Assembly (NCBI RefSeq): GCF_026210795.1
Contig: NC_089433.1
Coordinates: forward strand, 372,001 to 436,000
Reading direction: 5' to 3'
Length of the DNA stretch: 64,000 nucleotides
DNA from: Rhizophagus irregularis
Lineage: Eukaryota > Glomeromycota > Glomeromycetes > Glomerales > Glomeraceae
In this document: in pieces, positions 24,201 through 35,130 of the stretch
Numbering within the stretch: position 1 is the first letter of the stretch
Layout of the letters: the number at the start of each line of letters is the position of its first letter
The notes under the pieces: generated by a model
The model's database searches: none
What the model was told of the DNA's origin: nothing
Seen by the model: the letters and a program-made list of their open reading frames with translations, nothing else
Made by a program: the position numbers and the translations under genes

Positions 24201-27200
24201 AGGCTAAAAAATATCCAACAAAACATAATGCACTACAAGTATTGTACGGAATATCTCAAAATCCTGATACAGAAGATTATATTTTAGTTCTTATCTGGAC
24301 AAGTGGAAATGGAAAAATTGATGATTTTATTCAAGAAAGGCAATTAAAAACTAAAAATTATTATGATATAGTGCTTGAATGGATACCATACAACCAGTTT
24401 AATGAAATTAAAGAAACAGGCAAAAATAGTCTTATTACAGTATATTCAGCAATATGGAAGGATGGTCCAAAATACAAAAATAATAGATGGAGTAATTACA
24501 TGAGAGATTCAAATAAAAAAGTTGCCTTAAAATGCTTGCATAATTCACAAGAATCCATTGATTCTTTAATAAATGAGGTATGAAATTTCTTAAATACTTT
24601 TTTTAATTAATATATATATATTTACAAGCTCTTTTATTTATATTTAGGCTAAAAAATATCCAACAACACATATAGCATTTCAAGTATTGTATGGAATATC
24701 TCAAAATTCTAATACAGGAGATTATATTTTGGTTCTTATATGGACAAGTGGAAATGAAAAAATTGATGATTTCATTCAAGAAAGGCAATTAAAAACTAAA
24801 AATTATAGCGATATAGTAATTGAATGGATACCATACAATCAGTTTAATGAAATTGAAGAAACAGGCAAAAATGGCCTTATAACAGTATATTCAGCAATAT
24901 GGAAGGATGGTCCAAAATACAAAAAGGATAGATGGAGTAATTATATGAGAGATTCAAATAAAAAAGTTGCTTTGAATGTTTATATAATTCACAAAAATCT
25001 ATTGATTCTTTAATAAATGAAGTATGAAATTTTTTTAAATATTTAAATACTTCTTTAATTATATATTTACAATTTCTTTTATCTACATTTAGACCGAAAA
25101 ATACCTAATAAAACATAATGCATTGCAAGCATTATATGGAATATCTCAAAATCCTGATACAGGAAATTATATTTTAGTTCTTATTTGGACGAGTGGAAGT
25201 GAAAAAATTGATGATTTCATTCAAGAAAGGCAATTAAAAGTTTATAATGATAATGATATAGTGTTTGAATGGATACCATACAATCAGTTTAATGAAATTG
25301 AAGAAACAGGCAAAAATGGTTGTATAACAGTATATTCAGCAATATGGAAGGATGGTCCATTTCATTATAATAATTGGACAAAAAAATATGATAAATTTGA
25401 AAGTAATTCAAATAAAAAAGTTGCTTTAAAATATTTATATAATTCAAAAGAATTCATTGATGTTTTAATAAATGAGGTATTAAACTTCTTTAAATATTTA
25501 AATACTCCTTTTATTAATTAATATATTTACAATCTTCTTTATTTATAATTAGGCTAAAAAATATCCAACAAAACATAATGCATTTCAAGCATTGTATGGA
25601 ATATCTCAAAATTTAGTTACAGGAAATTATATTTTGGTTCAAAAAGATTTTATAAACTTTGCAAATTGGACGAGTAAAAATGAAAAAATTGATGATTTCA
25701 TTCAAGAAAGGCAATTAAAAGTTAATAATTATAATGATATAGTGTTTGAATGGATACCATACAATCAGTTTAATGAAGTTGAAGAGACAGGCAAAAATAG
25801 TCTTATAACAGTATATTCAGCAATATGGAAGGATGGTCCATATTGGCATGATGATGAAAATTATACTAGAATTTCAAATAAAAAAGTTGCTTTAAAATGC
25901 TTACATAATTCACAAGAATCCATTGATTCTTTCATAAATGAGGTATAAATTTCTTTAAATACTTAAATATTTTTTAATTAGTGTATTTACAGTCTCTTTA
26001 TTTATATTTAGGCTAAAAAATATCCAACAAAATATAATGAACTACAAGCATTGTATGGAATATCTCAAAATCCTGATACAGGAGATTATATTTTAATTCT
26101 TATCTGGACAAGTGGAAATGGAAAAATTGATGATTTCATTCTAGAAAGTCAATTAAATATTAATGATTATAATAATATGGTGCTTGAATGGATACCATAT
26201 AATCAGTTTAATGAAATTGAAGAAATAGGCAAAAATGGTCTTACAATAGCATATTCAGCAATATGGAAGGATGGTCCATTATACAAAGAGGATATATGGA
26301 GTAATTACATAAGAGATTCAAATAAAGAAGTTGCTTTAAAATATTTACATAATTCACAAGAATCTGTTGATTCTTTAATAAATGAGGTATGAAATTTCTT
26401 TAAATATTTAAATACCTTTTTTTAATTAATATTTACAATCTCTTTTATTTATATTTATTTAGACTAAAAAATATCTAACAAAATATAAAGCATTTCAAAT
26501 ATTAAATGGAATATCTCAAAATCCTGATACAGGAGATTATATTTTTGTTCAAAATAATTATATATGGACAAGTGGAAATAAAAAAATTGATGATCTGATT
26601 TATGAAATGCAATTGAAAATGAATGATCATAGTGATGTAGTATTTGAATGGATACCATATAATCAATTTAATAATATTAAGAAAATAGGAAATGGTGGCT
26701 TTGCTATAGTATATTCTGCAAATTGGAAAAACGGTCCATTAGAATATTATACAAATAAAAGTATATACAAAAGGAATCCAAATATAATGGTTGCCTTAAA
26801 ATGTTTGCATAATTCACAAAATATTAGCAACAAATTTTTAAATGAGGTATTATTTTTTTTAAAAATCATTTATAATAAAAAAATTCTTATTTAAACATAA
26901 TGAAATAATTATTTCTTTATTTATATATTTAATAGGTTAAAAAATACTCTATAAATAAAAGGAGTAATATTCTTAATGTATATGGGATATCTCAAAATCC
27001 AGATTCAAAAGAGTATATTATGGTTCTCCAATATGCAAAGGAGGGCAATTTTAATCATTGGATAAATAAAAACTATAAATATTTTATTTGGAGGGATAAA
27101 CTATCTGCACTGCTTAATATTATTAATGGTCTTAAAGAAATTCATCAAAAAAGTATAGTTCATCGTGATTTTCATACAGGAAATATATTATTTTTAAGTA

Positions 27201-27799
27201 ATATATATAATTTTGGTAATTGTATATCAGTTTCAGATATGGGATTATGCGGAGAAGTTGGTAATATGGATGAAACTAAAATATATGGAGTTATGCCTTA
27301 TGTGGCTCCTGAAGTATTAAGAAAAAAGCTTTATACCCAGGAATCAGATATTTATAGTTTTGGTATGATAATGTATTTTGTAGCAACTGGAAGACAACCT
27401 TTTTATGACCGTGCACATGATCATCAACTTGCATTGGATATTTGTAAAGGAGTTAGACCTGAAATATGTGAACCAGAAGCACCAAGATGTTATATTGATT
27501 TAATGAATAAGTGTTGGGATTTAAATCCAAATAATAGACCAAATGTTCTTGAAGTAAATGAATTAATTGTGTCATTTCATAAGTCATATGGAAGGGATTT
27601 TTACATAATAGAAAATGAAGAAATTGAAATGCAATTCAAGAAAGCAGAAGAATATAGAAAAGCAAATCTTTCATTTATTAAAAATTACCAAATAGCTACT
27701 CATCCACAAGCTATTTACACATCTCGATTACTTAATTCATTTACAGGAGATCTTTCAGAATATGATGATAATTCTCAATGTTTAGATCAAGCAATCTAA
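20905..27799 (+). CDS. Protein kinase gene with 13 tandem N-lobe exons and one catalytic C-lobe exon
   Basis: Fourteen exons: 20905-21264, 21337-21732, 21931-22314, 22387-22770, 22844-23218, 23290-23676, 23747-24124, 24203-24577, 24648-25021, 25093-25476, 25553-25942, 26012-26386, 26463-26846 and 26936-27799. Introns are about 70-90 nt (intron 2 is 198). Every junction is phase 0 (GAG|GTATGA-like donors; TTTAG|GCT AAA acceptors). Exons 1-13 each encode the kinase beta-1 to alpha-C region, from EWIPYNQFNEI to about DSLINE; exons 2-14 each begin with the beta-4/5 segment (YGISQNPDT). Exon 14 supplies HRDFHTGN, a DMG variant of DFG, PYVAPE, DIYSFGMIMYFVATGRQPF and RPNVLEV. Full inclusion would give about 1,936 residues, but exon 9 has a 1-nt deletion. 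Exon 1 joined to exon 14 gives 407 residues, near the usual size of this family. Whether the product is a giant protein or alternative isoforms is open. Confidence 0.85.
21337..21732 (+). repeat. N-lobe exon 2
   Basis: 132 codons and the longest unit. The linker NISINVTNWISGDEKIDDYI resembles the start of exon 1. Loop GKNGLITV; the beta-3 lysine is replaced by arginine (VALRCLHNSQ). Confidence 0.8.
21770..21868. mobile_element. MITE inserted in intron 2 of the N-lobe-array kinase gene
   Basis: About 99 bp with inverted ends GGTGATGATCACCGGTGA and CCAACGGTGATGATCACC. The interior (ACTGAAATTATGAC, ATCGACCAGCATT, ATAGTGCCGGTAAAATTGAT, AATTCCGGCC) matches the element at 63053-63149 in the opposite orientation. 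It explains why this intron is 198 nt while its siblings are about 70-90 nt. Confidence 0.8.
21931..22314 (+). repeat. N-lobe exon 3
   Basis: 128 codons. Loop GKNGLITV; the VALK motif reads VTLK, so the lysine is kept. The leader reads YGISQNPDTNDYIFVQNN. Confidence 0.8.
22387..22770 (+). repeat. N-lobe exon 4
   Basis: 128 open codons, although no usable ATG occurs early in the unit. The first codon is TCT (Ser) instead of GCT (Ala). Loop GKNGLITV; lysine kept (VALKYLHNSQ). Its C-terminal part is almost identical to exon 12 (YKEDIWSNYIRDSNKEVALK). Confidence 0.8.
22844..23218 (+). repeat. N-lobe exon 5 (beta-3 lysine lost)
   Basis: 125 codons. Loop GKNDLITV; VALK has become VALI (VALICLHNSQ), so this unit cannot form the usual lysine contact with ATP. 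SAIW reads LAIW. Confidence 0.8.
23290..23676 (+). repeat. N-lobe exon 6
   Basis: 129 codons. Loop GKNDQITV; lysine kept (VALKCLYNSQ). Confidence 0.8.
23747..24124 (+). repeat. N-lobe exon 7
   Basis: 126 codons. The first loop glycine is cysteine (CKNGFITV); lysine kept. The unit starts GTT GAA (VEKYL) rather than the usual AKKYP. Confidence 0.8.
24203..24577 (+). repeat. N-lobe exon 8
   Basis: 125 codons. Loop GKNSLITV, so the third position glycine is also lost; lysine kept. It is closest to exon 9 (shared KTKNY and GPKYK stretches). Confidence 0.8.
24648..25021 (+). repeat. N-lobe exon 9 (1-nt frameshift)
   Basis: 374 nt rather than a multiple of three. After KKVAL the expected TTAAAATGT reads TTGAATGT, one base short, and the frame runs to a stop at 25011-25013. 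The downstream text still matches the other units in the shifted frame (SIDSLINE), and the donor follows GAA instead of GAG. Skipping this exon restores the frame because its neighbours are in phase 0. An assembly or sequencing error is possible. Confidence 0.8.
25093..25476 (+). repeat. N-lobe exon 10
   Basis: 128 codons. Loop GKNGCITV; lysine kept (VALKYLYNSK). The beta-2/beta-3 insert is longer than in its neighbours (HYNNWTKKYDKFESNSNKK). Confidence 0.8.
25553..25942 (+). repeat. N-lobe exon 11
   Basis: 130 codons. The linker VQKDFINFANWTSKNEKIDD again resembles the start of exon 1. Loop GKNSLITV; lysine kept. Confidence 0.8.
26012..26386 (+). repeat. N-lobe exon 12
   Basis: 125 codons. 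Loop GKNGLTIA, which also loses the conserved valine after the loop; lysine kept. Confidence 0.8.
26463..26846 (+). repeat. N-lobe exon 13 (only unit with a canonical glycine loop)
   Basis: 128 codons. The loop is GNGGFAIVYSANW, matching the GxGGF form usual for this kinase family, and VALK is intact. It is the unit next to the catalytic exon, so a 13-14 join alone would give a complete kinase domain. Its C-terminal half is the most diverged from the others (EYYTNKSIYKRNPNIM). Confidence 0.85.
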
Positions 27800-28019
27800 A
27801 TTCAAATTAAATCCAAATAAAGCATATTATAATAAAATTTTATTTAAAGGAATATAAATTATTCACTTGATATACTGTATGTATTTCCATACTAACTATT
27901 GCACAGGGTTATATTTTTTCTTTTTTTTATATATTTATTATTATTTATTATTTATTATTAGTTTGTTTTTAATTTATATATTACATAGAGATATTTTTAG
28001 TTATTTAATGATTAGATAA
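27800..28019. other. 3' flank of the N-lobe-array kinase gene
   Basis: AATAAAG and ATAATAAAA words lie within 45 nt of the stop codon and could act as polyadenylation signals. The rest is AT-rich. Confidence 0.4.
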
Positions 28020-28600
28020 AATTAGAAGCTTAGAGGTGGAAAAGTGGCTGAATTAAAGGTGGCTTAATAATAGATAAATATGACCAATCACCACATTTTG
28101 CTGAGAGAAGATTGGCCAGGTGGCAAATCTGTTTGATAGTCAGATTTACACCAGATTTTTAATGATATAAAAAGGACCGATGGTGTAGAAGTAGTTTGAG
28201 CATTTGTGTAGGGTTTATTTTCAAAAGATAGATATACAGATATTACAGAGCACTGATAGAGGTAGTAATATCATATTTTGTTCAAGTGTTAATAAACCCG
28301 CCTGTTTGTTTCTGATTTATTACAACTCATTTATTTCTTTAAAGTGTTTATTATCTTTTATTGACCTTTTGTTACATATCAATTTATTACTTATACACAA
28401 TTTAAGTTTGATTAATTCATTAATATATACACATTTCACTTCGTTATTATTTATTTATCAATTGCTTATTGTTTAAATATACATTAACTGATTTGCTGAT
28501 ATCTAACATTATAATACCCTATCATTTATTAACTGATCTGATCCTTATATTTCTTTCTGTTACTACATCAAAAACTGGTGGTTAGGAATAACAATACATT
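28020..28600 (+). other. Possible solo LTR or other promoter-like repeat
   Basis: A stretch with higher GC than its flanks holds a clear TATAAAAAGGACC box at about 28166, followed by GGTGTAGAAGTAGTTTGAGC and, further on, AATAAACCCGCCTG. GGTGGTTAGGAATAAC at about 28578 could be a primer-binding site. This order fits an LTR (U3, TATA, R/U5, PBS), but no second LTR or gag-pol is present and TG...CA ends cannot be fixed. Inference only. Confidence 0.25.
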
Positions 28601-31303
28601 GGAAACTTAACAGTACAGTTCTTGATTTTTTCATATAGAAGGCCCATATTCAGGAGAGAATATTGCATCTAAATTATTTGAAATTTTAAGAGAATTTAAT
28701 CTTTTATTAAAGGTAAACATTAGTAAATATTTTATTTAATAAATTTTGAATTCTAATTAATTTTTTTTATTAATATACAGATCTTAGGCATTAGTACTGA
28801 TATAAATAAAATGTTTAGTAAATTTGAATATATGTGTAATTATAAGAGGGTTAAATTTGAGTGTGAAATTGAGAAAACTGCATAGTTTAGGGTCTCTCTG
28901 AGACCATCCTATATTTCCTCATACTTTATTGTGATATTTTTTACAGAGCTAATTTATATCAACAATTATCTAGTACTGTAATTTAAATTGATTTGCAATT
29001 ATTGAAAAAGACAACATGACCAAATTCGATAAAGTGTTGTCTCCAATATCTGGATTGGCATGCCAAATTAAGTGGGTTGGTTACCAAGCATTTTGATGAA
29101 TAAGATTCAGTCAAACTTATATAAAAAATATAAAAAAGAAACTGGACATGAGCCATGGCAATTATCAAATGTTAATGCAAATTGATGATGGCAAAATCCC
29201 AGACCTTTGGATTCAAGCCTATTATTTATAACCAAACCTGATCCAAAATTAATTCTCAAATCTGTCTTAAAATGTTTCATATACTTAAAATTCTGATATA
29301 GTTTTAGGGGGACCATGGAGCTCATCATATCCTTATTTGTAATGGAAAACATGGAAATTATGGATTACATGGTAAATGGTATAAAAATGGAACAGAATAT
29401 TGTCTTAGCTGTAACTCTTCAAGCACTAAATTCAAGTTTGTGATCACAGTCATGTAAAATTGATGCATAGTTAATATTTTTGCCTGACCTATGTGATGCA
29501 AGATTTACATGTGCAATTTTTTCAAAACCAAAGTGTTATAATTTCTTCAAGTAAGCATATTAGAAATTTAGAATAGAAGGTTACTGCATGAAAAACTGAA
29601 TAAAGTCTGCAGTCATTAGTATAAAACATTATACAGTGTATCATAGGTATTATCCAAAATTAGATACTCCTTTAATTTGTACTAATCTAATTTTAACCAC
29701 AGTGCATCTATTATAATGTTCTATTAATAAATTGTGTATTGTCATACATTTTTTTCCTGAAAGTTCTAGTAAATAATTTATCTTACAGTTTTTCATGAAT
29801 TAATGATTTGTGAGTGTCTCTGATCATAGAAATTGAGGTAACAGATTGACTCAATTGCTACAGAAATTTTTATGTAATCACTAATTAATATTTCATTTTT
29901 AGTAAATTAATTGGATTTGTCATATTAATAAAAATTTCCCCAAAGATCTTAGATCTACTGCAAATTATATAAAAAGGTAAGGCCTAGTTAGTAAATCTTT
30001 TTATTTACCTTGTATAAGTAAAACAAAAAATTAAGTGAAATATTCAAACTAATCAAACTTATTAATATTTACATCATTAATATTCTTGAATAAACAAACT
30101 CCTATATTTTGCAAAACCATAATAAGGTACATTTAATTAATTGGCTTATTGCTTATTAGCTAGCTTTTTGAGATATGTTATTATGATGTTAATAAATTTT
30201 CTATCTCTATAGTTATTCCAAAATAAAATGAATATATTATTCTTCTTGCTATGTATTAGTAATTTGATCTTTGCTGAGAAAATCTTTGACAATCATCATA
30301 TGTACAACAGATGCAGTGAAACTATTTACATGAATATCATCACATGCCTTAATATCATACTTCTCAATAAAATTTGACATAGTGTGTCTAATAAATTTTC
30401 AATAATAAACATCTTTACATGCCAAATTCTTGGTATTTAGTGCAATATTGTACTGGCAATAATAAATTGAATTACCTTTATTGTAATGCATTGTCACCCA
30501 CATCTGCCAACCATGGATAAACAAGTATTTTATTTTTCAATTTTATCACATTTGGTTTAGATTTTTATTATTACTTCTATTTAACTTTCAAACTTTGATG
30601 GTTCTCCCATATTCTAGTATTCACAACATTCTTTACAAACTTGGAGAACTTCCCCATCTTTATTATTTCATTTTAATAAAGCAAACATACATAAGTTAGG
30701 GCAAACCATATTACTTTTCATTATTGACATAATACTTTATTAATATTGAGTCTGAAGACTGGGGATTTCCTATTGAATTCCACCTCTATTTATAACAATT
30801 TACAAAATGTACTCTTATATACCTTTCATTTCTATTTCTATAACTAATTATGACTCATCTCTTAGCATTTTTGAGTAACAATTATTTTCATTCACACAAT
30901 CATTTTATTGGTACAATGAGTTCCGTCATTGATACAATAACTTCATTGATACAATAATAAATTATTTATAACTAAACTACCAAATATAACTAATCTAAAT
31001 ATAAATATAAATAACTAAACTAAATAAATGTAATTATAAATAAATATTGTGTAATAAATATTACTCATATAAATTATTTCATCCTTCTTATTATTTTTTC
31101 TTTGATCAATCACTTGTCTTTCAGTTAATTATTTATCCTTCGGTTAAATGTTTACCCATATTCCATTCAATATATTATTCTTCTAATCACATGATTATTC
31201 TGGTATCTATGGTTACAGCATTAAGTAATAAATTTTAGGTGGAATGAAATGTTGCAAAAATTAATAGTAATGGTAAGTGTGAATCAGAAATATTTTTTAC
31301 TCA
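28601..31303. other. Gene-poor region with one short coding relic
   Basis: No intact gene. At 29323-29424 a plus-strand frame reads HHILICNGKHGNYGLHGKWY, then KNGTEYCLSCNSSS. The spaced cysteines and histidines look protein-like but are isolated between stops. Minus-strand frames at 28983-29352 overlap it and are not supported. Confidence 0.4.
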
Positions 31304-31311
31304 TTTGCTAA

Positions 31312-31721
31312 TAGGAATGGCAACAGTCACAATTATTAATTGGTCATGACTGATATCAGTCAGTCAAAGGCTTCTGACAATCTGACTGACTGTTTAACTG
31401 ACCAATTTGACCAACTGTTTAACCAACCATTTAACTGACTATTTAACCAATTGTTAGCCAATTATTTAGCCTTTATTCATTTAATGAACTTAATGTTAAT
31501 CAATAAAAAAAGAATAATATTTTTTTTGATTAAATTACACTTTTTAACATTTTGTTTTGATTAAAATTCATTAAAAAGAAAAAAGTGATTGGTCAAACAG
31601 TCAGTCAAATGGTTGGTTAAATGGTCAGTAAAACAGTCAGCCAAAATGGTTGGTCAGTAAAAGGTCCTTAACCAATTATGACCAACCAATAACTGGTTAT
31701 AACTGACCATTACTATCCCTA
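31312..31721. mobile_element. hAT-like foldback MITE with probable 8-bp target duplication
   Basis: The left end is TAGGAATGGCAAC and the right end (reverse complement) is TAGGGATAGTAATGG; both fit the hAT terminal pattern YARNG. Flanks are TTTGCTAA (31304-31311) and GTTGCTAA (31722-31729), 7 of 8 matching. The arms are built of degenerate GGTTAAATGGTCAGT-like words on one side and their complements on the other. About 410 bp, non-coding. Confidence 0.7.
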
Positions 31722-31729
31722 GTTGCTAA

Positions 31730-33359
31730 TCTCCTGAATTTATGCTATAGATTTCAAAATTACTTAATCTCAGAGAAGTTTCATTGTGGAAAATATTATT
31801 TTACATAATCTGTGACTCTGTGTATTTGGGATAGACAAAAATTCTGTAACTATAGGTGGAATAATTTATTTCAGAAATCTATTAGTATAGTAATAAAAGA
31901 GTGTAGGGTGAATTATGAAATTAGCAATCATAGAAGTAGAAACAAATTAGTTATAAATATTATAATAGATTTTAGCTGTAGTATATAAATAATGACTTCT
32001 GCTGAATATTGATTCCATATAATCAAGATATCTCATAATGATGTGTTACAATTACTTTTAATATATTTATGTAATATGATCAGAAAGTTTGATAAATAAT
32101 AAAGTTATAAGGGAAATTTTATTCTTCCATTTTATTCTTTCATCTCTAATATGAAAGTAAATGCTCACCACAAAAATTTATAATATAATTAATACCCTTG
32201 CTCTTACTACAAAGAAATGACCACTTTATGAACTTACTTCTATAAAATTTTATGAAATATGGTGCCGGAACTCTATACTCAAAAATAAAATTGTGATAAT
32301 TATAAATCTTTCAACACTTTAATAAAATAGAATTTCAAAGAAATAAACTGGTAACTTTGTTCTACAAGACAAGTACTATTAAATTACCGGTCAAATTTTC
32401 AAAAAAATATCTACATAAAAAGTTATAAGCGTTTGAAATTTGGTTATTTTTATATGATTGGCCCAAATTTGAAACAAAAAGTCATATAAATGCATTTATT
32501 TTATGAGAATTTACATAAATAATATTGACATTTAATTATTTTAAGGCTTAAAATGGCTTAAAATGTCCTTAATTTACCTAAAGTCTAAATTCAACCCCAT
32601 TTTAGCTTGATTGTTCTTAAATAAATACTACTTTCTGCTTTATTCTTTAGCCGATTTCCTTTTTTTTCCTTTTTTGTACATGCTCGTATCTGTTTTTTCT
32701 ATTTTTTCTCTAAAATTGTGAGTTTTTATTGGCTATTGTGCTTCTCACGTGATAAATTAAAAATTTGAAACATTTCTGAGTATAAAGTTCTGGCACCATA
32801 GATAAAGCAATAGGAGTTCTTAATACTTGCCAATACATGAAGCAAACTTGACTTTATGAAGGAAACTTTCTTGAACCATAATATGTTATAAAAGACAACA
32901 TGACTAACCCTTTAAACATTTGCACTAACTTTGCCCCTTTTGTCTCCTAACCCAATTTAGATAAACATCAAAGTAAGCCTTTGCATTATAATGATTGGTT
33001 AACATGAACATGATGCACTAACCTTTTCAATTTTTAATTTATTTTGTTATAAAGAAAAACATCAGCATAATTTTCAAGAGTTTAACCATAGAGTTGCCCC
33101 TCCTGCTTATTACAAATTTTGGACACCCTTTTACAATTTATAAATTATTTGCAAATCAGATTATATTGACAAAGTTAGGCTGAGTTCAGAACCATTTTCA
33201 TGTTACATGGATGTTGAGAATCATGACAAAATCATATTAAAGAATAATGTAATGTTTAATTCAGAAGTGTATTAATATTAAATGGTGGTAGACCAGTGGA
33301 AATTATGTTAAACAAAGGGGAGGAATGTAAGCATGTAGTTTTGGGAAAAATTAAGATGG
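31730..33359. other. Gene-poor AT-rich region
   Basis: No supported coding gene, RNA or defined repeat was seen. Confidence 0.45.
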
Positions 33360-34194
33360 ACAATTGTCCAAAATTCTACATTTATGCAAGCATTCAGATG
33401 GAATAGTTTGTGGAGTGACAGAGGAATGTATCTACATCAAAGAATCATATCTCAAGATGATCAAGTTGATTGAAGCAGTCTGCAAGAATGATGGCAGTGT
33501 CATTATTGTAATACCAGATACTGGTAAAATACGCTTATTCTTGTACTTCACTTCTTATATAAGGTGTCAGTATCAAGAAACAGATATTATTTTTGAATAA
33601 TTGTGTAAGAGCACTAATATAAGCTTGATTCTTCGTATCAAAGCAAACAAAAGCATAATGATCAATTTTCTGATCTAATATCTGAACACCCAGTAGATTG
33701 CTATTACATTGCAGATCTATAGCACTTACTGATGTTAAAACTAAATTCACACTTTTATTAACAATTACCAAAAAATGACCAGTGGTATGAATTTGAGAAA
33801 AAAAGCAGTGTTTTGAAATATTACTCATCTTTATGGACAGAAAATAAAATCATGAATGTATGGAAGTGGAGTCATGGTCATATACATGAAGAATGAGTTA
33901 AAGAATTGATTAATACATGGGGTGATGGGGTTGTATACCACAACAGGTTTTCTGCAAATACAATAAAAAACCAAAGACTAATGATGTAATAGCTAAATGT
34001 AATGTTCATGACTACATTGATAATGAAGGGGAAGATCTAGGAGAAAAATATTTGGGAAAAGCAATTCATATTCACCCCAAACCAAATTCTGCTTCAGAAA
34101 TTATGTCTAAGGCTTTGTATGAAAAATACAAAAAATCTACAAAAGAAAATGATGTTAATTTAATTGGTGCTGCTGCTTCATTGTCTGGACTCTG
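33360..34194 (+). pseudogene. Scattered coding relics of an unrecognised protein
   Basis: Three plus-strand patches look codon-like: HLCKHSDGIVCGVTEECIYI at about 33375-33530, GDGVVYHNRFSANTI at about 33920-33965, and a longer one ending at 34194 that includes YIDNEGEDLGEKYLGKAIHI and SEIMSKALYEKYKKST. They lie in different frames with stops between them. The order and spacing suggest one decayed gene, possibly transposon-derived, but I cannot name the family. Confidence 0.3.
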
Positions 34195-34932
34195 AAAATG
34201 ATTTCTCATAATATATTGTGAAAAGAAGGATCATTTAAAGAATGAAACTTAAGCACTGATGAATAATGCAAAACACTACAACTCCAAGTGATGAAACAAA
34301 ATGTATTCCACAAAATTAATAAAATAGTTCCAATGGAATATAATCTTTCCTACAAGAGCAACATCATAATGTTTATCAAAGCATTTACTAAATATTCATA
34401 AATAGCACAAGATGTATTGAAAAAATGCCTATAAATGTTAAATTAAAATATTAAAAAATGCTTAAAAAAATTAATATATTTAATATATTTATGAATCTTG
34501 AAGCTTTGATTTTCTTATGCCTAATTATAATTGATGTTACCATTTGTATCAAATGACTATCATAAAAAAAACACAATATTAAGGTAATACTGGTTTTGAT
34601 TAGCTTTGTATTAACTATTGTTAAAACATTTATATTTTGTAGGTGAATGGCATTCAATTTTGAAGTCTATTGGATGATAATTTATCAATCCATTTTTATT
34701 TTGTTGTACCAGATGCAGATGAATTATATAATGATTACTGTAAGCAAGATTATCACACAATGAAAGATACTATATATAAAGGATGGAATAATGAAATGAA
34801 ATGAATTCAAACAAAAGTGACCCAATATTTTCTTCTGATTGAGTTAGATTTTCTTGATCTGCTAATGAAAAAAGATGGTAATAAAAAAATACCAAGAATA
34901 AAAAAGATCTGCTAATTTTTAAATTAGAAGAG
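34195..34932. other. Gene-poor spacer
   Basis: No supported feature. Confidence 0.4.
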
Positions 34933-35051
34933 TTGGTATTTAAAAAATACCAATCTGTCTATTAACGACTTAATGTAAAAAAAAAATAAGCAAACTTGCA
35001 GTAATTTTAAAATACATGAGTTGGTATTTAAAAAATACCAATCTGTCTATA
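34933..35051. repeat. Duplicated 21-nt hairpin
   Basis: TTGGTATTT-AAA-AAATACCAA, a perfect 9-bp stem, occurs at 34933-34953 and 35031-35051. Both copies are preceded by GAG and followed by TCTGTCTAT. The duplicated block is about 98 bp apart. Confidence 0.8.
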
Positions 35052-35130
35052 TCAGCGCCATAAAAAAATAACATTATTATTAATAATAAGAATTGGGAAA
35101 AAAGGCAATTGCCATGATACCGCAGCATCA

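Noticed and set aside
24603-24788. Minus-strand frame within the N-lobe array, and a similar one at 26464-26658
   Set aside because: Complement of conserved array exons; the repeat itself explains them.
28204-28476. Leu-rich frame of 90 codons in the possible LTR region
   Set aside because: No start context or motif; the surrounding promoter-like words argue for a non-coding repeat.
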